Shown: one piece after another, positions 8,317 to 16,053 of the stretch | Position numbering within the stretch: position 1 is the first letter of the stretch | Layout: each line of letters begins with the position of its first letter | Source of the DNA: Vulcanimicrobium sp035943995 | GTDB lineage: Bacteria; Vulcanimicrobiota; Vulcanimicrobiia; Vulcanimicrobiales; Vulcanimicrobiaceae | Length of the DNA stretch: 64,000 nt | Assembly (NCBI GenBank): GCA_035943995.1 | Contig: DASZBS010000057.1 | Span: 1-64,000 of the forward strand | Reading direction: 5' to 3' | Notes under the pieces: generated by a model | Database searches by the model: none | Seen by the model: only the letters and a program-made list of their open reading frames with translations | What the model was told of the DNA's origin: nothing | Position numbers and translations under genes: made by a program

Positions 8317-8577
8317 TTGAGCGAGCACCGTCACCGTACCCCTCTACGCGGGACGAAGGTCGTCCCCCGCCCCAAGCCGGACGATCCCGACTACACCGAC
8401 GTAAACTACCGGTACGCCGGGCAGACCGGCCACATCCACGAGGTGGTCGAGATCGGCGGGCGCGAGCTCGCGAAGGTCGGCTTCGACGACCGCAAGATCG
8501 TGTATTACTACCTCGACGACCTCGACCGCGAAGAGGCAGCGCCGAAGCGCACCTTCCACGACCTGCCGGAGAGCTGA
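8317..8577 (+). CDS. Small conserved-looking cytoplasmic protein
   Basis: This 86-residue acidic protein contains a short SH3-like pattern: a Gly/His/Val-rich stretch (GQTGHIHEVVEIGGRELAKV) followed by GFDDRKIVYYYLDDLDRE. No family name can be given. The start is a TTG at 8317, well supported by a perfect GGAGG at 8303-8307 with a nine-base spacer. The longer overlapping frame from 8292 is not translated here. The beta-propeller gene follows after 35 bases on the same strand. Confidence 0.7.
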   Translation: MSEHRHRTPLRGTKVVPRPKPDDPDYTDVNYRYAGQTGHIHEVVEIGGRELAKVGFDDRKIVYYYLDDLDREEAAPKRTFHDLPES

Positions 8578-8612
8578 CAGGAACGGCACCGCCGCGTTCG
8601 AACGCGCGCAGC

Positions 8613-9515
8613 GTGCTGACACCCGCCGCTCCCCCGCAAGCCGTCCCCGTCTACTCGGGGTTCGACTACGTCACCGTCGACGCGCAGCGCCGGCGCGTCT
8701 ATGCCGCGCACGGCGGTGCGAACCGGCTGCTGATCCTCGACGCGGACTCGGGCAAGATCGTCGGCCAGGTGCGCGTCGGTCCGGTGCGCGGCGTCGCGTT
8801 CGACCCCGAGACCGGGCACGTGTTCACCGGCGCCGGCGACAACGTGGTGAGCGAGGTCGATCCCGTCGCGCTCAAAGTGCTCAACCACGTCGACGTCGGC
8901 GGCTCGGTCGACGCGATCGCGTACGATCCGTCCAACGGGCGCATCTACGCCGATGAAGACGACGGCGCGCGCGTGTGGGTGGTCGACGCGAAGACGTTCA
9001 AGGTGATCAAGACGATCGCGATCCCCGGCCACAAGCCCGAATACCTCGCGATCAACCCGAAGACGCACGAAGTCTACCAGAACATCGACTCGGATTCCGA
9101 GATCGCGGTGATCGATCCGAAGACGATGACCGTCAGCCGAACAATACCTACGCCGGAGGTCAAGCACAACCACCCGCTGCAGTACGATCCCGAGTACGAT
9201 CAGATCGTGATCGCCGGCGGCGGCGTGATGAGCGCGTACTCGCCGAGCGGAAAGAAGATCGGGGAAGCGCCGGTCGGGCGCTTCGACCAGTGCGACCTCG
9301 ATCCGACGCAGCACGTCCTCGCGTGCGCGGGCGACGGCGGCGTGACGCGCTTCCGGCTGCAGCGCAACGCCGCGCCGCAGATGATCGACAAGACAGCGGT
9401 GGACGCGGGCGTGCACACCAACGCGATCGACTCGAAGACGCACGCGGTCTTCGCGGTGTGGGGCGACCGCGACGGCAAGGGCGACTTCGTGCAGAAGTTC
9501 ACACCGTCGCCGTAG
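8613..9515 (+). CDS. YncE-like beta-propeller (YVTN repeat) protein
   Basis: This protein of about 300 residues is made of repeated blocks of the surface-layer/YVTN beta-propeller type (RRVYAAHGGANRLLILDADS, then RIYADEDDGARVWVVDAKT, HEVYQNIDSDSEIAVIDPKT). Such proteins are usually exported and act as binding scaffolds or quinoprotein-like domains. The start is uncertain: GTG at 8613 is the first usable start after the neighbouring stop, but it gives no signal peptide. The in-frame sequence further upstream overlaps the preceding gene and looks non-coding (Arg/Pro-rich). The export signal may therefore be absent. Confidence 0.72.
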   Translation: MLTPAAPPQAVPVYSGFDYVTVDAQRRRVYAAHGGANRLLILDADSGKIVGQVRVGPVRGVAFDPETGHVFTGAGDNVVSEVDPVALKVLNHVDVGGSVDAIAYDPSNGRIYADEDDGARVWVVDAKTFKVIKTIAIPGHKPEYLAINPKTHEVYQNIDSDSEIAVIDPKTMTVSRTIPTPEVKHNHPLQYDPEYDQIVIAGGGVMSAYSPSGKKIGEAPVGRFDQCDLDPTQHVLACAGDGGVTRFRLQRNAAPQMIDKTAVDAGVHTNAIDSKTHAVFAVWGDRDGKGDFVQKFTPSP

Positions 9516-9522
9516 GCGGCTC

Positions 9523-9559
9523 ACCCTTCGCCTGAGCTTGTCGAAGGGTCAGGGTGACA
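9523..9559. repeat. Dispersed CCCTTCGACAAGCTCAGGG repeat, copy 1 (hairpin form)
   Basis: This copy reads on the minus strand as TGTCACCCTGACCCTTCG followed by ACAAGCTCAGGCGAAGGGT. An 8-bp inverted repeat (ACCCTTCG, 9523-9530, and CGAAGGGT, 9542-9549) brackets the core. It overlaps the stop codon of the following minus-strand gene. Related cores occur at 27030-27054 and 30672-30696. The same motif is known as an intergenic repeat in many unrelated bacteria. Confidence 0.75.
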
Positions 9560-10106
9560 TTGGGCCGGGAAGCGTTGGCGACGGGAGCGGGTTGAATGCG
9601 GCGCGCTCGATGAACACGGCCGCGGCAAACGCGAGAAACGCTTCGAGCAGCGCGCCCGCGCTGTGCACGGTCGGTACGGCGACGGTGCCGTCGAGCGTGC
9701 GCACCAGCAGGTGCGGATCGTTGTCCGTCGCGACGCGGATGCCGCAGATCGACGCGGCGTATGATTCCAGCTCGGGGAGGTTGGTCACCGCCGCGATCGC
9801 GACGCCCGGCAGGCTCTCGATCGCGAAGAAGAGGTCGCGCGTCTCGATCACGACGCTCGCGAAGCCGGCGGGCCGTTCTTTTGGGGCCTCGTCGACGCGC
9901 ACGCCGGCCGGCGCGGCCAGATTCGGCGGCGGGCGCCGCACGAAGCGAACGTGCAGCGGAAGCGGCGCGGAACGTGCCTGCAGCTGCGTGCTCAAATCGC
10001 CCAGTTGGCGCGCGAAGTCGAACAGGGCGGCGTGAGCGTCGGCGGCGGACTTGTCGGCGGCGAGCGCCGCTTCCGCGGCGCGCTGGTAATCGAGGTCGAG
10101 CGACAT
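9549..10106 (-). CDS. Hypothetical protein, possibly cytoplasmic
   Basis: This 185-residue protein is not recognised. It has an Ala/Asp-rich helical N-terminus (DLDYQRAAEAALAADKSAAD), a Pro-rich linker around residue 65, and an alternating alpha/beta C-terminal half (FASVVIETRDLFFAIESLPG, then ESYAASICGIRVATDN). There is no signal peptide. The TGA stop lies inside a copy of the dispersed repeat, so the last codons derive from or abut that element. It is on the same strand as the alcohol dehydrogenase gene, which ends 95 bases upstream of its start. Confidence 0.6.
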   Translation of the reverse strand: MSLDLDYQRAAEAALAADKSAADAHAALFDFARQLGDLSTQLQARSAPLPLHVRFVRRPPPNLAAPAGVRVDEAPKERPAGFASVVIETRDLFFAIESLPGVAIAAVTNLPELESYAASICGIRVATDNDPHLLVRTLDGTVAVPTVHSAGALLEAFLAFAAAVFIERAAFNPLPSPTLPGPMSP

Positions 10107-10200
10107 AGCATTCGCTCTTTCCCGCCCGCGGCCGAAACTGAACGCGCCCCGACGCCACCGGGAACCAGCCTGAATATGGGTAGCGCGGTAGCGGTTCGCA

Positions 10201-11328
10201 TCAGAACGTGCAGAGCGTACGGATCGCTTCGCCGTTCGCGAGGCGGTCGAACGCGGCGTTGAGGCCGCCGAGCGACACGGAGCCGCTGACGAGGCGCTCG
10301 ACCGGGAGCCGGCCGGCGCGCCAGAGCTCGATGTAGCGCGGGATGTCGCGCCGTGCGACGGACGAGCCCATGAAGCTGCCGCGGACGGTCTTCTCGCCGA
10401 CGACGAGCGGACCGTACGGCACGGCGACGTTCGCGCCTTTGCGCGACAGGCCGACGGCGACGGCGGTGCCGCCCGGCGCGGTCGATGCGATCGCCGCTTC
10501 GAAGGCCGGCGCGCTCCCGGCGGCTTCGATTGCGAATTCTACGCCGGACGCGCCGAGCGTGTCCGCGATCTGCGCGGCGACGTCGCCCGCGGCCGGGTCG
10601 AGCGCGGCCGTTGCGCCGAGGTCGAGCGCCAGCTGCCGTTTCGCCGGGATCGGATCGACGACGATCGTGTGCGTCGCGCCGGCTGCAAGCGCGCCGAGCA
10701 GCGCCATCAGGCCGACGCCGCCCGCGCCGAATACTGCGACGCGCGAGCCCGGCGTGACGCGCGCGACGTTGAACACCGCGCCGAGCCCCGTGAGCGCCGC
10801 GCAGCCGAAGAAGGACGCGATCTCGAGCGGCGCGTCGGCGGGGATGCGCACCAGCGATTCCTGCGCGCAGACGACGCGCTCGCAGAACGCGCTCACGCCG
10901 AGATGGTGGTACGCGGGCGCGCCGGCGAGGCGAAAGCGCGTGCCGCCGCCGAGCAGCTCGCCGTTCTGGTTCGCCGCGTTGCCGTTCGCGCAGCGGGCGG
11001 AGTGGCCGGTGAGGCACGGCGTGCAGTGCCCGCACGCGGGCACGAACGCGAACACGACGTGGTCGCCTTCGCGCAGCTCCGTGACGCCGGAACCGAGCGC
11101 TTCGACGACGCCTGCGGCTTCGTGCCCGAGGACGAGCGGCATCGGCTTGCGCAGCGTGCCGTCGATGTGCGAGAGGTCGGAGTGGCACAACCCCGCCGTC
11201 GTGATCCGCACCAGCACTTCGCCGCTCTGCGGCGGCAGCAGCTCGAGCTCTTCGACGGTCAGCGGCAGGCTTTGCGCGTACGGCGTCGCGGCGGGCGTTT
11301 CGCGCAGGACCGCGCCTCGAGTTTTCAT
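10201..11328 (-). CDS. Zinc-dependent alcohol dehydrogenase (MDR superfamily)
   Basis: This 375-residue medium-chain dehydrogenase/reductase oxidises an alcohol, or a glutathione-like adduct, with NAD(P). The catalytic zinc ligands are visible in TAGLCHSDL and GHEAAGVVEALGSGV. The structural zinc loop is CGHCTPCLTGHSARC. The Rossmann motif is VFGAGGVGLMALLGA. The length and the structural-zinc loop fit the class III-like AdhC group, but the substrate cannot be read. The ATG at 11328 is preferred; a longer in-frame reading overlaps the divergent MOSC gene. It is divergent from that gene with only an 83-base intergenic region holding both promoters. Confidence 0.88.
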   Translation of the reverse strand: MKTRGAVLRETPAATPYAQSLPLTVEELELLPPQSGEVLVRITTAGLCHSDLSHIDGTLRKPMPLVLGHEAAGVVEALGSGVTELREGDHVVFAFVPACGHCTPCLTGHSARCANGNAANQNGELLGGGTRFRLAGAPAYHHLGVSAFCERVVCAQESLVRIPADAPLEIASFFGCAALTGLGAVFNVARVTPGSRVAVFGAGGVGLMALLGALAAGATHTIVVDPIPAKRQLALDLGATAALDPAAGDVAAQIADTLGASGVEFAIEAAGSAPAFEAAIASTAPGGTAVAVGLSRKGANVAVPYGPLVVGEKTVRGSFMGSSVARRDIPRYIELWRAGRLPVERLVSGSVSLGGLNAAFDRLANGEAIRTLCTF

Positions 11329-11411
11329 GACGCGGCGTCTTCGCGCGGCACGCGCGTACGTCTTCTGGGCCCCGATGCAACCGGACGGGGCTTTTTGCGG
11401 ATATACCGTCC

Positions 11412-12068
11412 GTGACAACTCGATCTCACGACGCTCCCGCGATCGTCTCCGTCAACACCGGCGCCGTGCGGACGGTGAAGCGCGGCGACGAGCTCATCAC
11501 GACGGGGATCTTCAAGGAACCGGTTGCGGGGCGGGTGCGGCTGCGCGGCGTCAACCTCGACGGCGACGATCAGGCCGACCGCGAGGTGCACGGCGGTCCC
11601 GATCGCGCCGTGTACGCCTATGCGGCGGAAGACTACGATTGGTGGACGAGCGAGCTCGGCCGCGCCTGCGCACCGGGCGCATTCGGCGACAACCTCACCA
11701 CGCTGGGGATCGACGTGAGCGGCGCGGTCATCGGCGAGCGCTGGCGCGTCGGCTCCGCGGTGGTGCGGGTGACGTCGCCGCGGGTGCCGTGCTACAAGCT
11801 CGCGATGAAAATGGACGACCCGAAGTTCGTGCGGCGGTTCGCCGAAGCGCTGCGCCCGGGCGCGTACCTCGCGATCGTGGAAGAAGGCGACGTCGCGGCG
11901 AGCGACGGCGTGGAGATCGTGCACCGTCCCGCGCACACGCTGACGCTCGCCGAGATGGCGCGCATCTATTTTTTCGAACGCCACCGCATCGGCGAGCTCG
12001 TGGACGTCGAGGACTTGCCGCTGAGCTGGCGCGACTGGGCGCGCGAGCACGCCGCGCCCGCGCCGTAG
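11412..12068 (+). CDS. MOSC domain protein (YiiM-like)
   Basis: This 218-residue protein has the MOSC fold found in the C-terminus of molybdenum-cofactor sulfurases and in YiiM-type N-hydroxylated-base reductases. Family landmarks are REVHGGPDRAVYAYAAEDYD, GAFGDNLTT and the conserved cysteine in TSPRVPCYKLA, which binds the molybdenum cofactor in characterised members. The last 40 residues (HTLTLAEMARIYF and on) match the small C-terminal helical extension of YiiM. The start is GTG at 11412. The likely role is Moco-dependent reduction of a hydroxylamine-type substrate. Confidence 0.85.
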   Translation: MTTRSHDAPAIVSVNTGAVRTVKRGDELITTGIFKEPVAGRVRLRGVNLDGDDQADREVHGGPDRAVYAYAAEDYDWWTSELGRACAPGAFGDNLTTLGIDVSGAVIGERWRVGSAVVRVTSPRVPCYKLAMKMDDPKFVRRFAEALRPGAYLAIVEEGDVAASDGVEIVHRPAHTLTLAEMARIYFFERHRIGELVDVEDLPLSWRDWAREHAAPAP

Positions 12069-12077
12069 CGGTACGTC

Positions 12078-12386
12078 CTACACGGGCGACAGCGCGTGGA
12101 TGGCGCGGCTCGCGATCAAGTCTTTCGTCTTCGCCGCGTAGGCGGCCATGTGCGGTGCGGCCGCGTGCGCTTTGAGCGCGTCGGGGCTCGCCCATTTCTC
12201 GATGACGACGAGGCTGTCCGAACCGAGCAGCGCCTGGAACCGGCCCAGGACATCTTCATCGACGGCGGCACCGTACTCGATGCAACCCTGCTCGGCGCGC
12301 ACGGCCGGTACGTTGGCGTTGAACGCCTCGAGCAGGGCGGCGCGCTGTCCGGGCTTGGCAGTGATCATCGCGAGGACGTGAATCAT
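12078..12386 (-). CDS. Antibiotic biosynthesis monooxygenase (ABM) domain protein
   Basis: This protein of about 102 residues has the ABM/quinol-monooxygenase ferredoxin-like fold. The pattern MIHVLAMITAKPGQRAALLE, then EQGCIEY, LVVIEKWASPDALKAHAAAP is typical of YgiN-like proteins, which act on quinols or polyketide intermediates or serve as signal-degrading enzymes. The ATG at 12386 is chosen because the family normally starts just before this strand; an ATG four codons upstream is possible. It is the last gene of a run of minus-strand genes, 35 bases downstream of the small exported protein, and converges on the MOSC gene. Confidence 0.82.
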   Translation of the reverse strand: MIHVLAMITAKPGQRAALLEAFNANVPAVRAEQGCIEYGAAVDEDVLGRFQALLGSDSLVVIEKWASPDALKAHAAAPHMAAYAAKTKDLIASRAIHALSPV

Positions 12387-12421
12387 GCGACCATGCATGC
12401 TATACTCACGCCGTTTCGCCT

Positions 12422-12838
12422 TTACTTCACGACGGTGAATTCGTTGGTTACCAACGTCGGAGTGCCGTAGCGCGTTCCTCTCCAGTACGGGACGCGTACG
12501 CGAGTGCTACCGATCCTGACGTAGGACGGCCACACCGAGCACAGGTCCCGGTTGCGCCGGTACGCCGGCGCGTAAGGCGGAAGCGGGCAGTGTATCCTTC
12601 TGCCGTCGATCGTGATCGGCGGCGCGGCCGTATAGAACCAAACCGTTGTGCCGTCGCGCTTCCGGATCGTGACGTTGCCCGAAGCCATGCCTTCGCCGTA
12701 ATTCAGGAGCGTTCCGACCACCGAACCGGCCGGTTTCCCTCGTACGTGCGGGCGGTAGTGATCGTCGTTGGCACCCACGGGGGCGGTAAGTGCCATCGTC
12801 AGCATGAGAGCCGTCATCATCCCCGCGCGCGTGTTCAA
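12422..12838 (-). CDS. Small exported protein of unknown function
   Basis: This 138-residue protein has a Sec signal peptide (MNTRAGMMTALMLTMALTAP, cleavage near GAN) and a mature part rich in Tyr, Arg and Pro with two Cys. A TTG at 12838 is the best start: it overlaps the TGA of the upstream CoA-binding gene (TTGA) and has AGAAGG eight bases ahead, whereas the ATGs at 12820 and 12817 have none at a usable distance. Its coupling to a sulfur operon may mean the two cysteines matter for envelope redox chemistry, but that is speculation. Confidence 0.65.
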   Translation of the reverse strand: MNTRAGMMTALMLTMALTAPVGANDDHYRPHVRGKPAGSVVGTLLNYGEGMASGNVTIRKRDGTTVWFYTAAPPITIDGRRIHCPLPPYAPAYRRNRDLCSVWPSYVRIGSTRVRVPYWRGTRYGTPTLVTNEFTVVK

Positions 12839-13314
12839 CGGACTCGCCTTCTTGCGCTGAGCACGCCCGTGTTCATGCCCGCGACGGCGAGGCCGCCGTC
12901 GAACCGGGCCGACTCCACTTTGATGCAGCGGTCGACCACCACGTCGAGGCCCGCTTCGTCTGCGAGGCGGATCGCTTCGTCGTTGATCACGCCGTACTGG
13001 AACCAGATCGCTTTGGCGCCGGCCGCGATCGCTTCGCGTACGACTTGCGGCGCTTCTTCCGGCTTGCGGAACACGTCGACGATGTCCGGCGCGCCGCGCT
13101 CCGCGGCGTAGGCGGCCAGCGACGGGTATGCGCGCACGCCGTCGATCGCCGTGAGGGTCGGGTTGATCGGGGTGAGATCGAACTTCGCGCGCGTGCGCAG
13201 GTAGGAGAAGACGAAGTAGCTCGGGCGCGTGTGGTTTGCCGACGCGCCCACCATCGCGACGGTGCGCGAGCGGTCGAGCAGCGCGCGGCGTTGCGCCGGC
13301 GTCTCCAGGATCAT
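12835..13314 (-). CDS. CoA-binding domain protein (YccU-like)
   Basis: This 159-residue Rossmann-fold protein is of the COG1832 CoA-binding type. The signature TVAMVGASANHTRPSYFVFS near the N-terminus, the YPSLAAYA and DIVDVFRKPEEAPQVVREAI segments and the AIWFQYGVINDEAIRLADE helix are all typical. Biochemical roles of stand-alone members are poorly defined. The gene overlaps metY (ATGA) upstream and the small exported protein (TTGA) downstream. In many genomes this family neighbours O-acetylhomoserine sulfhydrylase genes, which supports a supporting role in sulfur assimilation. Confidence 0.85.
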   Translation of the reverse strand: MILETPAQRRALLDRSRTVAMVGASANHTRPSYFVFSYLRTRAKFDLTPINPTLTAIDGVRAYPSLAAYAAERGAPDIVDVFRKPEEAPQVVREAIAAGAKAIWFQYGVINDEAIRLADEAGLDVVVDRCIKVESARFDGGLAVAGMNTGVLSARRRVR

Positions 13315-14615
13315 GCGCGCACCGCGGTGAGCGCGCGCGCTGCCGCCAGACCGTGTTCCAGATCCCAGATCAAGTCGTCGACGTCCTCGAGGCCGACCGA
13401 CAGGCGCACCATCTCGGGTCCGACGCCGGCCGCGCGCATCTCGTCGTCGGAGAGCTGCTGGTGCGTGGTGGACGCGGGGTGGATCACCAAGCTCTTCGCG
13501 TCGCCGAGGTTCGCCAGATGGCTCCACAGCTCGAGCCCTTCGATGAACGCGCGACCCGCTTCGCGGCCGCCGCGCAAGCCGAACGTGAACACCGAGCCCG
13601 CGCCCAGCGGCAGGTAGCGCGCGGCGAGCGCGCGTTCCGGGCTGTCGGGCAGGTCGGCGTACGATACCCACGCGACTTCCTCGCGGTCGCGCAGAAACGC
13701 CGCGACGGCGCGCGCATTGGCGACGTGCTGCGGCATGCGCAGCGCCAGCGTCTCGAGCCCTTGCACGAGCAGCCACGCGTTCATCGGCGAGAGCGACGCG
13801 CCGACGTCGCGCAGTACCTCGACGCGCGCGCGCTGCAGGAACGCGTACTCGCCGAACGTCTCCGCGAAATTCAGGCCGTGATAGCCGGGGCTGGGCATGT
13901 TCAGCAGCGGGTGCTTGCCCGCACTCCACGGGAACGTGCCGGATTCGACGATCGCGCCGGCGATCAGCGTGCCGTGTCCGCACAAGAACTTCGTCGCCGA
14001 GTGCACGACGATGTCCGCACCGTGCTCGATCGGGCGGCACAGGTACGGCGTCGCGAACGTGTTGTCGACGATCAGCGGGACGCCGCCGGCGTGTGCGATC
14101 TCGGCGAGCGCGGCGAGGTCGGCGACGTTGCCGTTGGGGTTGCCGATCGTCTCGACGAACACCGCGCGCGTGTTCTCGCGCAGCGCGGCGCGCACGCCGT
14201 CGAGATCGCCGCCCGGGACGAACGTCGTCTCGATGCCCATGCGCTTGAGCGTGACGGAGAACTGCGTGACGGTGCCGCCGTACAAGCTGGAGGACGCGAC
14301 GAGGTGATCGCCTTGCTGCGCGAGGCTCAGGATGACGACGAGCTGCGCGGCCAAGCCGCTGGCCGTCGCGACCGCGCCGAGCCCGCCTTCGAGGCTGGCG
14401 AGCTTCTCCTCGAACGCGGAGACGGTCGGGTTGCTGATGCGCGTGTAGATGTTGCCGTACGTGCGCAGCGAGAACAGCTCGACGGCGTGCTCGGTGGAGT
14501 CGAAGACGAAGGCCGACGACATGTGCAGCGGCAGCGCGCGCGCGCCGGTCTCGCCGTCGGGCGGCGTCCCCGCGTGCAGCGCGCGCGTGCGAAAGCCGAA
14601 CGTCCGTTCTTCCAT
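13311..14615 (-). CDS. metY: O-acetylhomoserine sulfhydrylase-family enzyme (second MetY copy)
   Basis: This 434-residue PLP enzyme of the Cys/Met metabolism family should convert O-acetylhomoserine plus sulfide to homocysteine. Landmarks are LHMSSAFVFDS, GNIYTRISNPT, the substrate/PLP phosphate segment SSLYGGT, and the PLP lysine in VVHSATKFLCGHGT; the C-terminus has SLVIHPASTTHQQLS. It is clearly paralogous to the metY at 25714-27021 but belongs to the ssu transporter operon, overlapping ssuB and the CoA-binding gene by four bases each. That suggests use of sulfide released from an imported sulfur source. It could equally act on another acyl-homoserine. Confidence 0.88.
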   Translation of the reverse strand: MEERTFGFRTRALHAGTPPDGETGARALPLHMSSAFVFDSTEHAVELFSLRTYGNIYTRISNPTVSAFEEKLASLEGGLGAVATASGLAAQLVVILSLAQQGDHLVASSSLYGGTVTQFSVTLKRMGIETTFVPGGDLDGVRAALRENTRAVFVETIGNPNGNVADLAALAEIAHAGGVPLIVDNTFATPYLCRPIEHGADIVVHSATKFLCGHGTLIAGAIVESGTFPWSAGKHPLLNMPSPGYHGLNFAETFGEYAFLQRARVEVLRDVGASLSPMNAWLLVQGLETLALRMPQHVANARAVAAFLRDREEVAWVSYADLPDSPERALAARYLPLGAGSVFTFGLRGGREAGRAFIEGLELWSHLANLGDAKSLVIHPASTTHQQLSDDEMRAAGVGPEMVRLSVGLEDVDDLIWDLEHGLAAARALTAVRA

Positions 14616-15313
14616 CAGGTTTGCTTGGACGCGCGGAGGTGGCCGCCCCCTTCGAGCACGCCGAGCGCGTCGAGGATCGCCGCTCGCGTTGCCGTCTTGC
14701 CGACCGTTCCGGTGAAGGCGATCTCGGCCGGCGAGCCGGCCAGCACGATCACCCGGTCGGCCAGCGTCAACGCGTCGTCGACGTCGTGCGTGACCAGGAT
14801 CGCCGACGCGCGCGTGAACTCGAGGATCTCGCGCACCGCGGCGCGCAGCTCGATCCGCCGCAGCGCGTCGAGCGCCGCGAACGGCTCGTCGAGCAGCAGC
14901 AGGTGCGGGTCGCGCACCAGCGCGCGCGCCAGCGCCGCGCGCTGCGCCATGCCGCCCGACAACTGCTTCGGCAGCCGCTTCGCGGCGTGGGCGAGCCCGA
15001 CGAGCGCGAGCACGTTGGGCACGCGCGCGCGCTCGTCGTCGGTGCGCGCCGGGAACGCGACGTTGCGCGCGACGTCCAGCCACGGAAATAGCCGCGGCTC
15101 TTGGAACACGACGCCGATCTCGCCGGCGGTCGCGATGGTGCCTGCGTCGCTGCGTTCCAACCCGGCGATGCATCGCAGCAGCGTCGACTTGCCGCAGCCG
15201 CTGGCGCCGAGGATCGCGACGCGCTCGCCGCGCGCGACGTCCAAGTCGAGCCCGTCGAAGACGAGGTGCGTGCCGTACGCTTTGCGCAGCCCGCGGATGC
15301 GTGCGGCCGTCAC
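14615..15313 (-). CDS. ssuB: SsuB/TauB-type ABC transporter ATPase
   Basis: This 232-residue ATPase energises import of an aliphatic sulfonate, taurine or similar compound. Walker A is GASGCGKST (near residue 35), the Q-loop is VFQEPRLFPWLDV, the signature is LSGGMAQR, Walker B is LLLLDEPFAALD, and the switch is VTHDVDDAL. The first residues are encoded by GTG at 15313, whose bases overlap the permease stop as GTGA; the stop overlaps metY as ATGA. Position between permease and metY fixes its partner. The exact substrate is not readable. Confidence 0.9.
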   Translation of the reverse strand: MTAARIRGLRKAYGTHLVFDGLDLDVARGERVAILGASGCGKSTLLRCIAGLERSDAGTIATAGEIGVVFQEPRLFPWLDVARNVAFPARTDDERARVPNVLALVGLAHAAKRLPKQLSGGMAQRAALARALVRDPHLLLLDEPFAALDALRRIELRAAVREILEFTRASAILVTHDVDDALTLADRVIVLAGSPAEIAFTGTVGKTATRAAILDALGVLEGGGHLRASKQT

Positions 15314-16053
15314 GCGGGCACGGTGTCCGTCCAGCCGACGAGCCGTTTCTCCAGCGCGCGCATCGCGCTCTCCGACAGCTTGCCGCACGCCGCGAACAGC
15401 AAGATCGCGACGAGGATCTCGTCGGTGCGCGAGGTTTGCTGGCCGTCGGTGAGCAGGAAACCGAGCCCGTTCGTCGCCGCCAGCAGTTCCGCGGCGACCA
15501 GGAACAGCCACGCTTGCGTGAGGCCGATGCGCGCGCCGACGAGCAGCTGCGGCAGCGTCGCCGGCACGAGCACGCGCGCGATCAGCGCGAAGCGCGACAG
15601 CCCGAACATCGCGCCGACCTCGACCAGCTTGCGGTCGACGCCGTGGATCCCGCTGACCAGCGCGACGTAGATCGGGAAGAACGCGCCGATCGCGACGAGC
15701 GTGATCTTCGCGGTCTCGCCGATCCCCAGCCACAGCAGGATGAGCGGCACCCACGCGAGCGAGGGCACCGCGCGGATCGCCTGCAGCGTCGGGTCGAGCG
15801 CGCGCTCCGCGGCGCGCGAGCCCCCGACGAGCGAGCCCAGCACGACCGCGAGCAGCAGCGCGATCGCGAACCCCAGCGCGACGCGTTCGATGCTGGCGCC
15901 GAGGTCGCGCCACAGCAGACCGGTCTGCGCGAGGTCGGCGAGCTCGCGCACGACGTCGCGCGGCGACGCGAGCTGGTACGACTTGATCCACCCGCTCGCG
16001 GTCGCCGCCCACCATGCGACGAACAGCGCGAGCGGAACGGCGAACCTAGCCAC
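15310..16053 (-). CDS. ssuC: SsuC/TauC-type ABC transporter permease
   Basis: This 247-residue inner-membrane permease has about six hydrophobic helices. The EAA-loop motif for contact with the ATPase is recognisable in GLSRFALIARVLVPATLPQL. The conserved IRAVPSLAWVPLILLWLGIG stretch is characteristic of the sulfonate/nitrate/taurine permease group. GTG at 16053 overlaps the 3' end of ssuA by eight bases. It works with the neighbouring ATPase and binding protein to import a sulfur-containing substrate. Confidence 0.9.
   Translation of the reverse strand: MARFAVPLALFVAWWAATASGWIKSYQLASPRDVVRELADLAQTGLLWRDLGASIERVALGFAIALLLAVVLGSLVGGSRAAERALDPTLQAIRAVPSLAWVPLILLWLGIGETAKITLVAIGAFFPIYVALVSGIHGVDRKLVEVGAMFGLSRFALIARVLVPATLPQLLVGARIGLTQAWLFLVAAELLAATNGLGFLLTDGQQTSRTDEILVAILLFAACGKLSESAMRALEKRLVGWTDTVPA

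Noticed and set aside
8292..8612. Upstream part of a longer beta-propeller frame starting at 8292
   Set aside because: This part is Arg/Pro-rich, overlaps the well-supported TTG-started small gene in another frame, and has no signal peptide.
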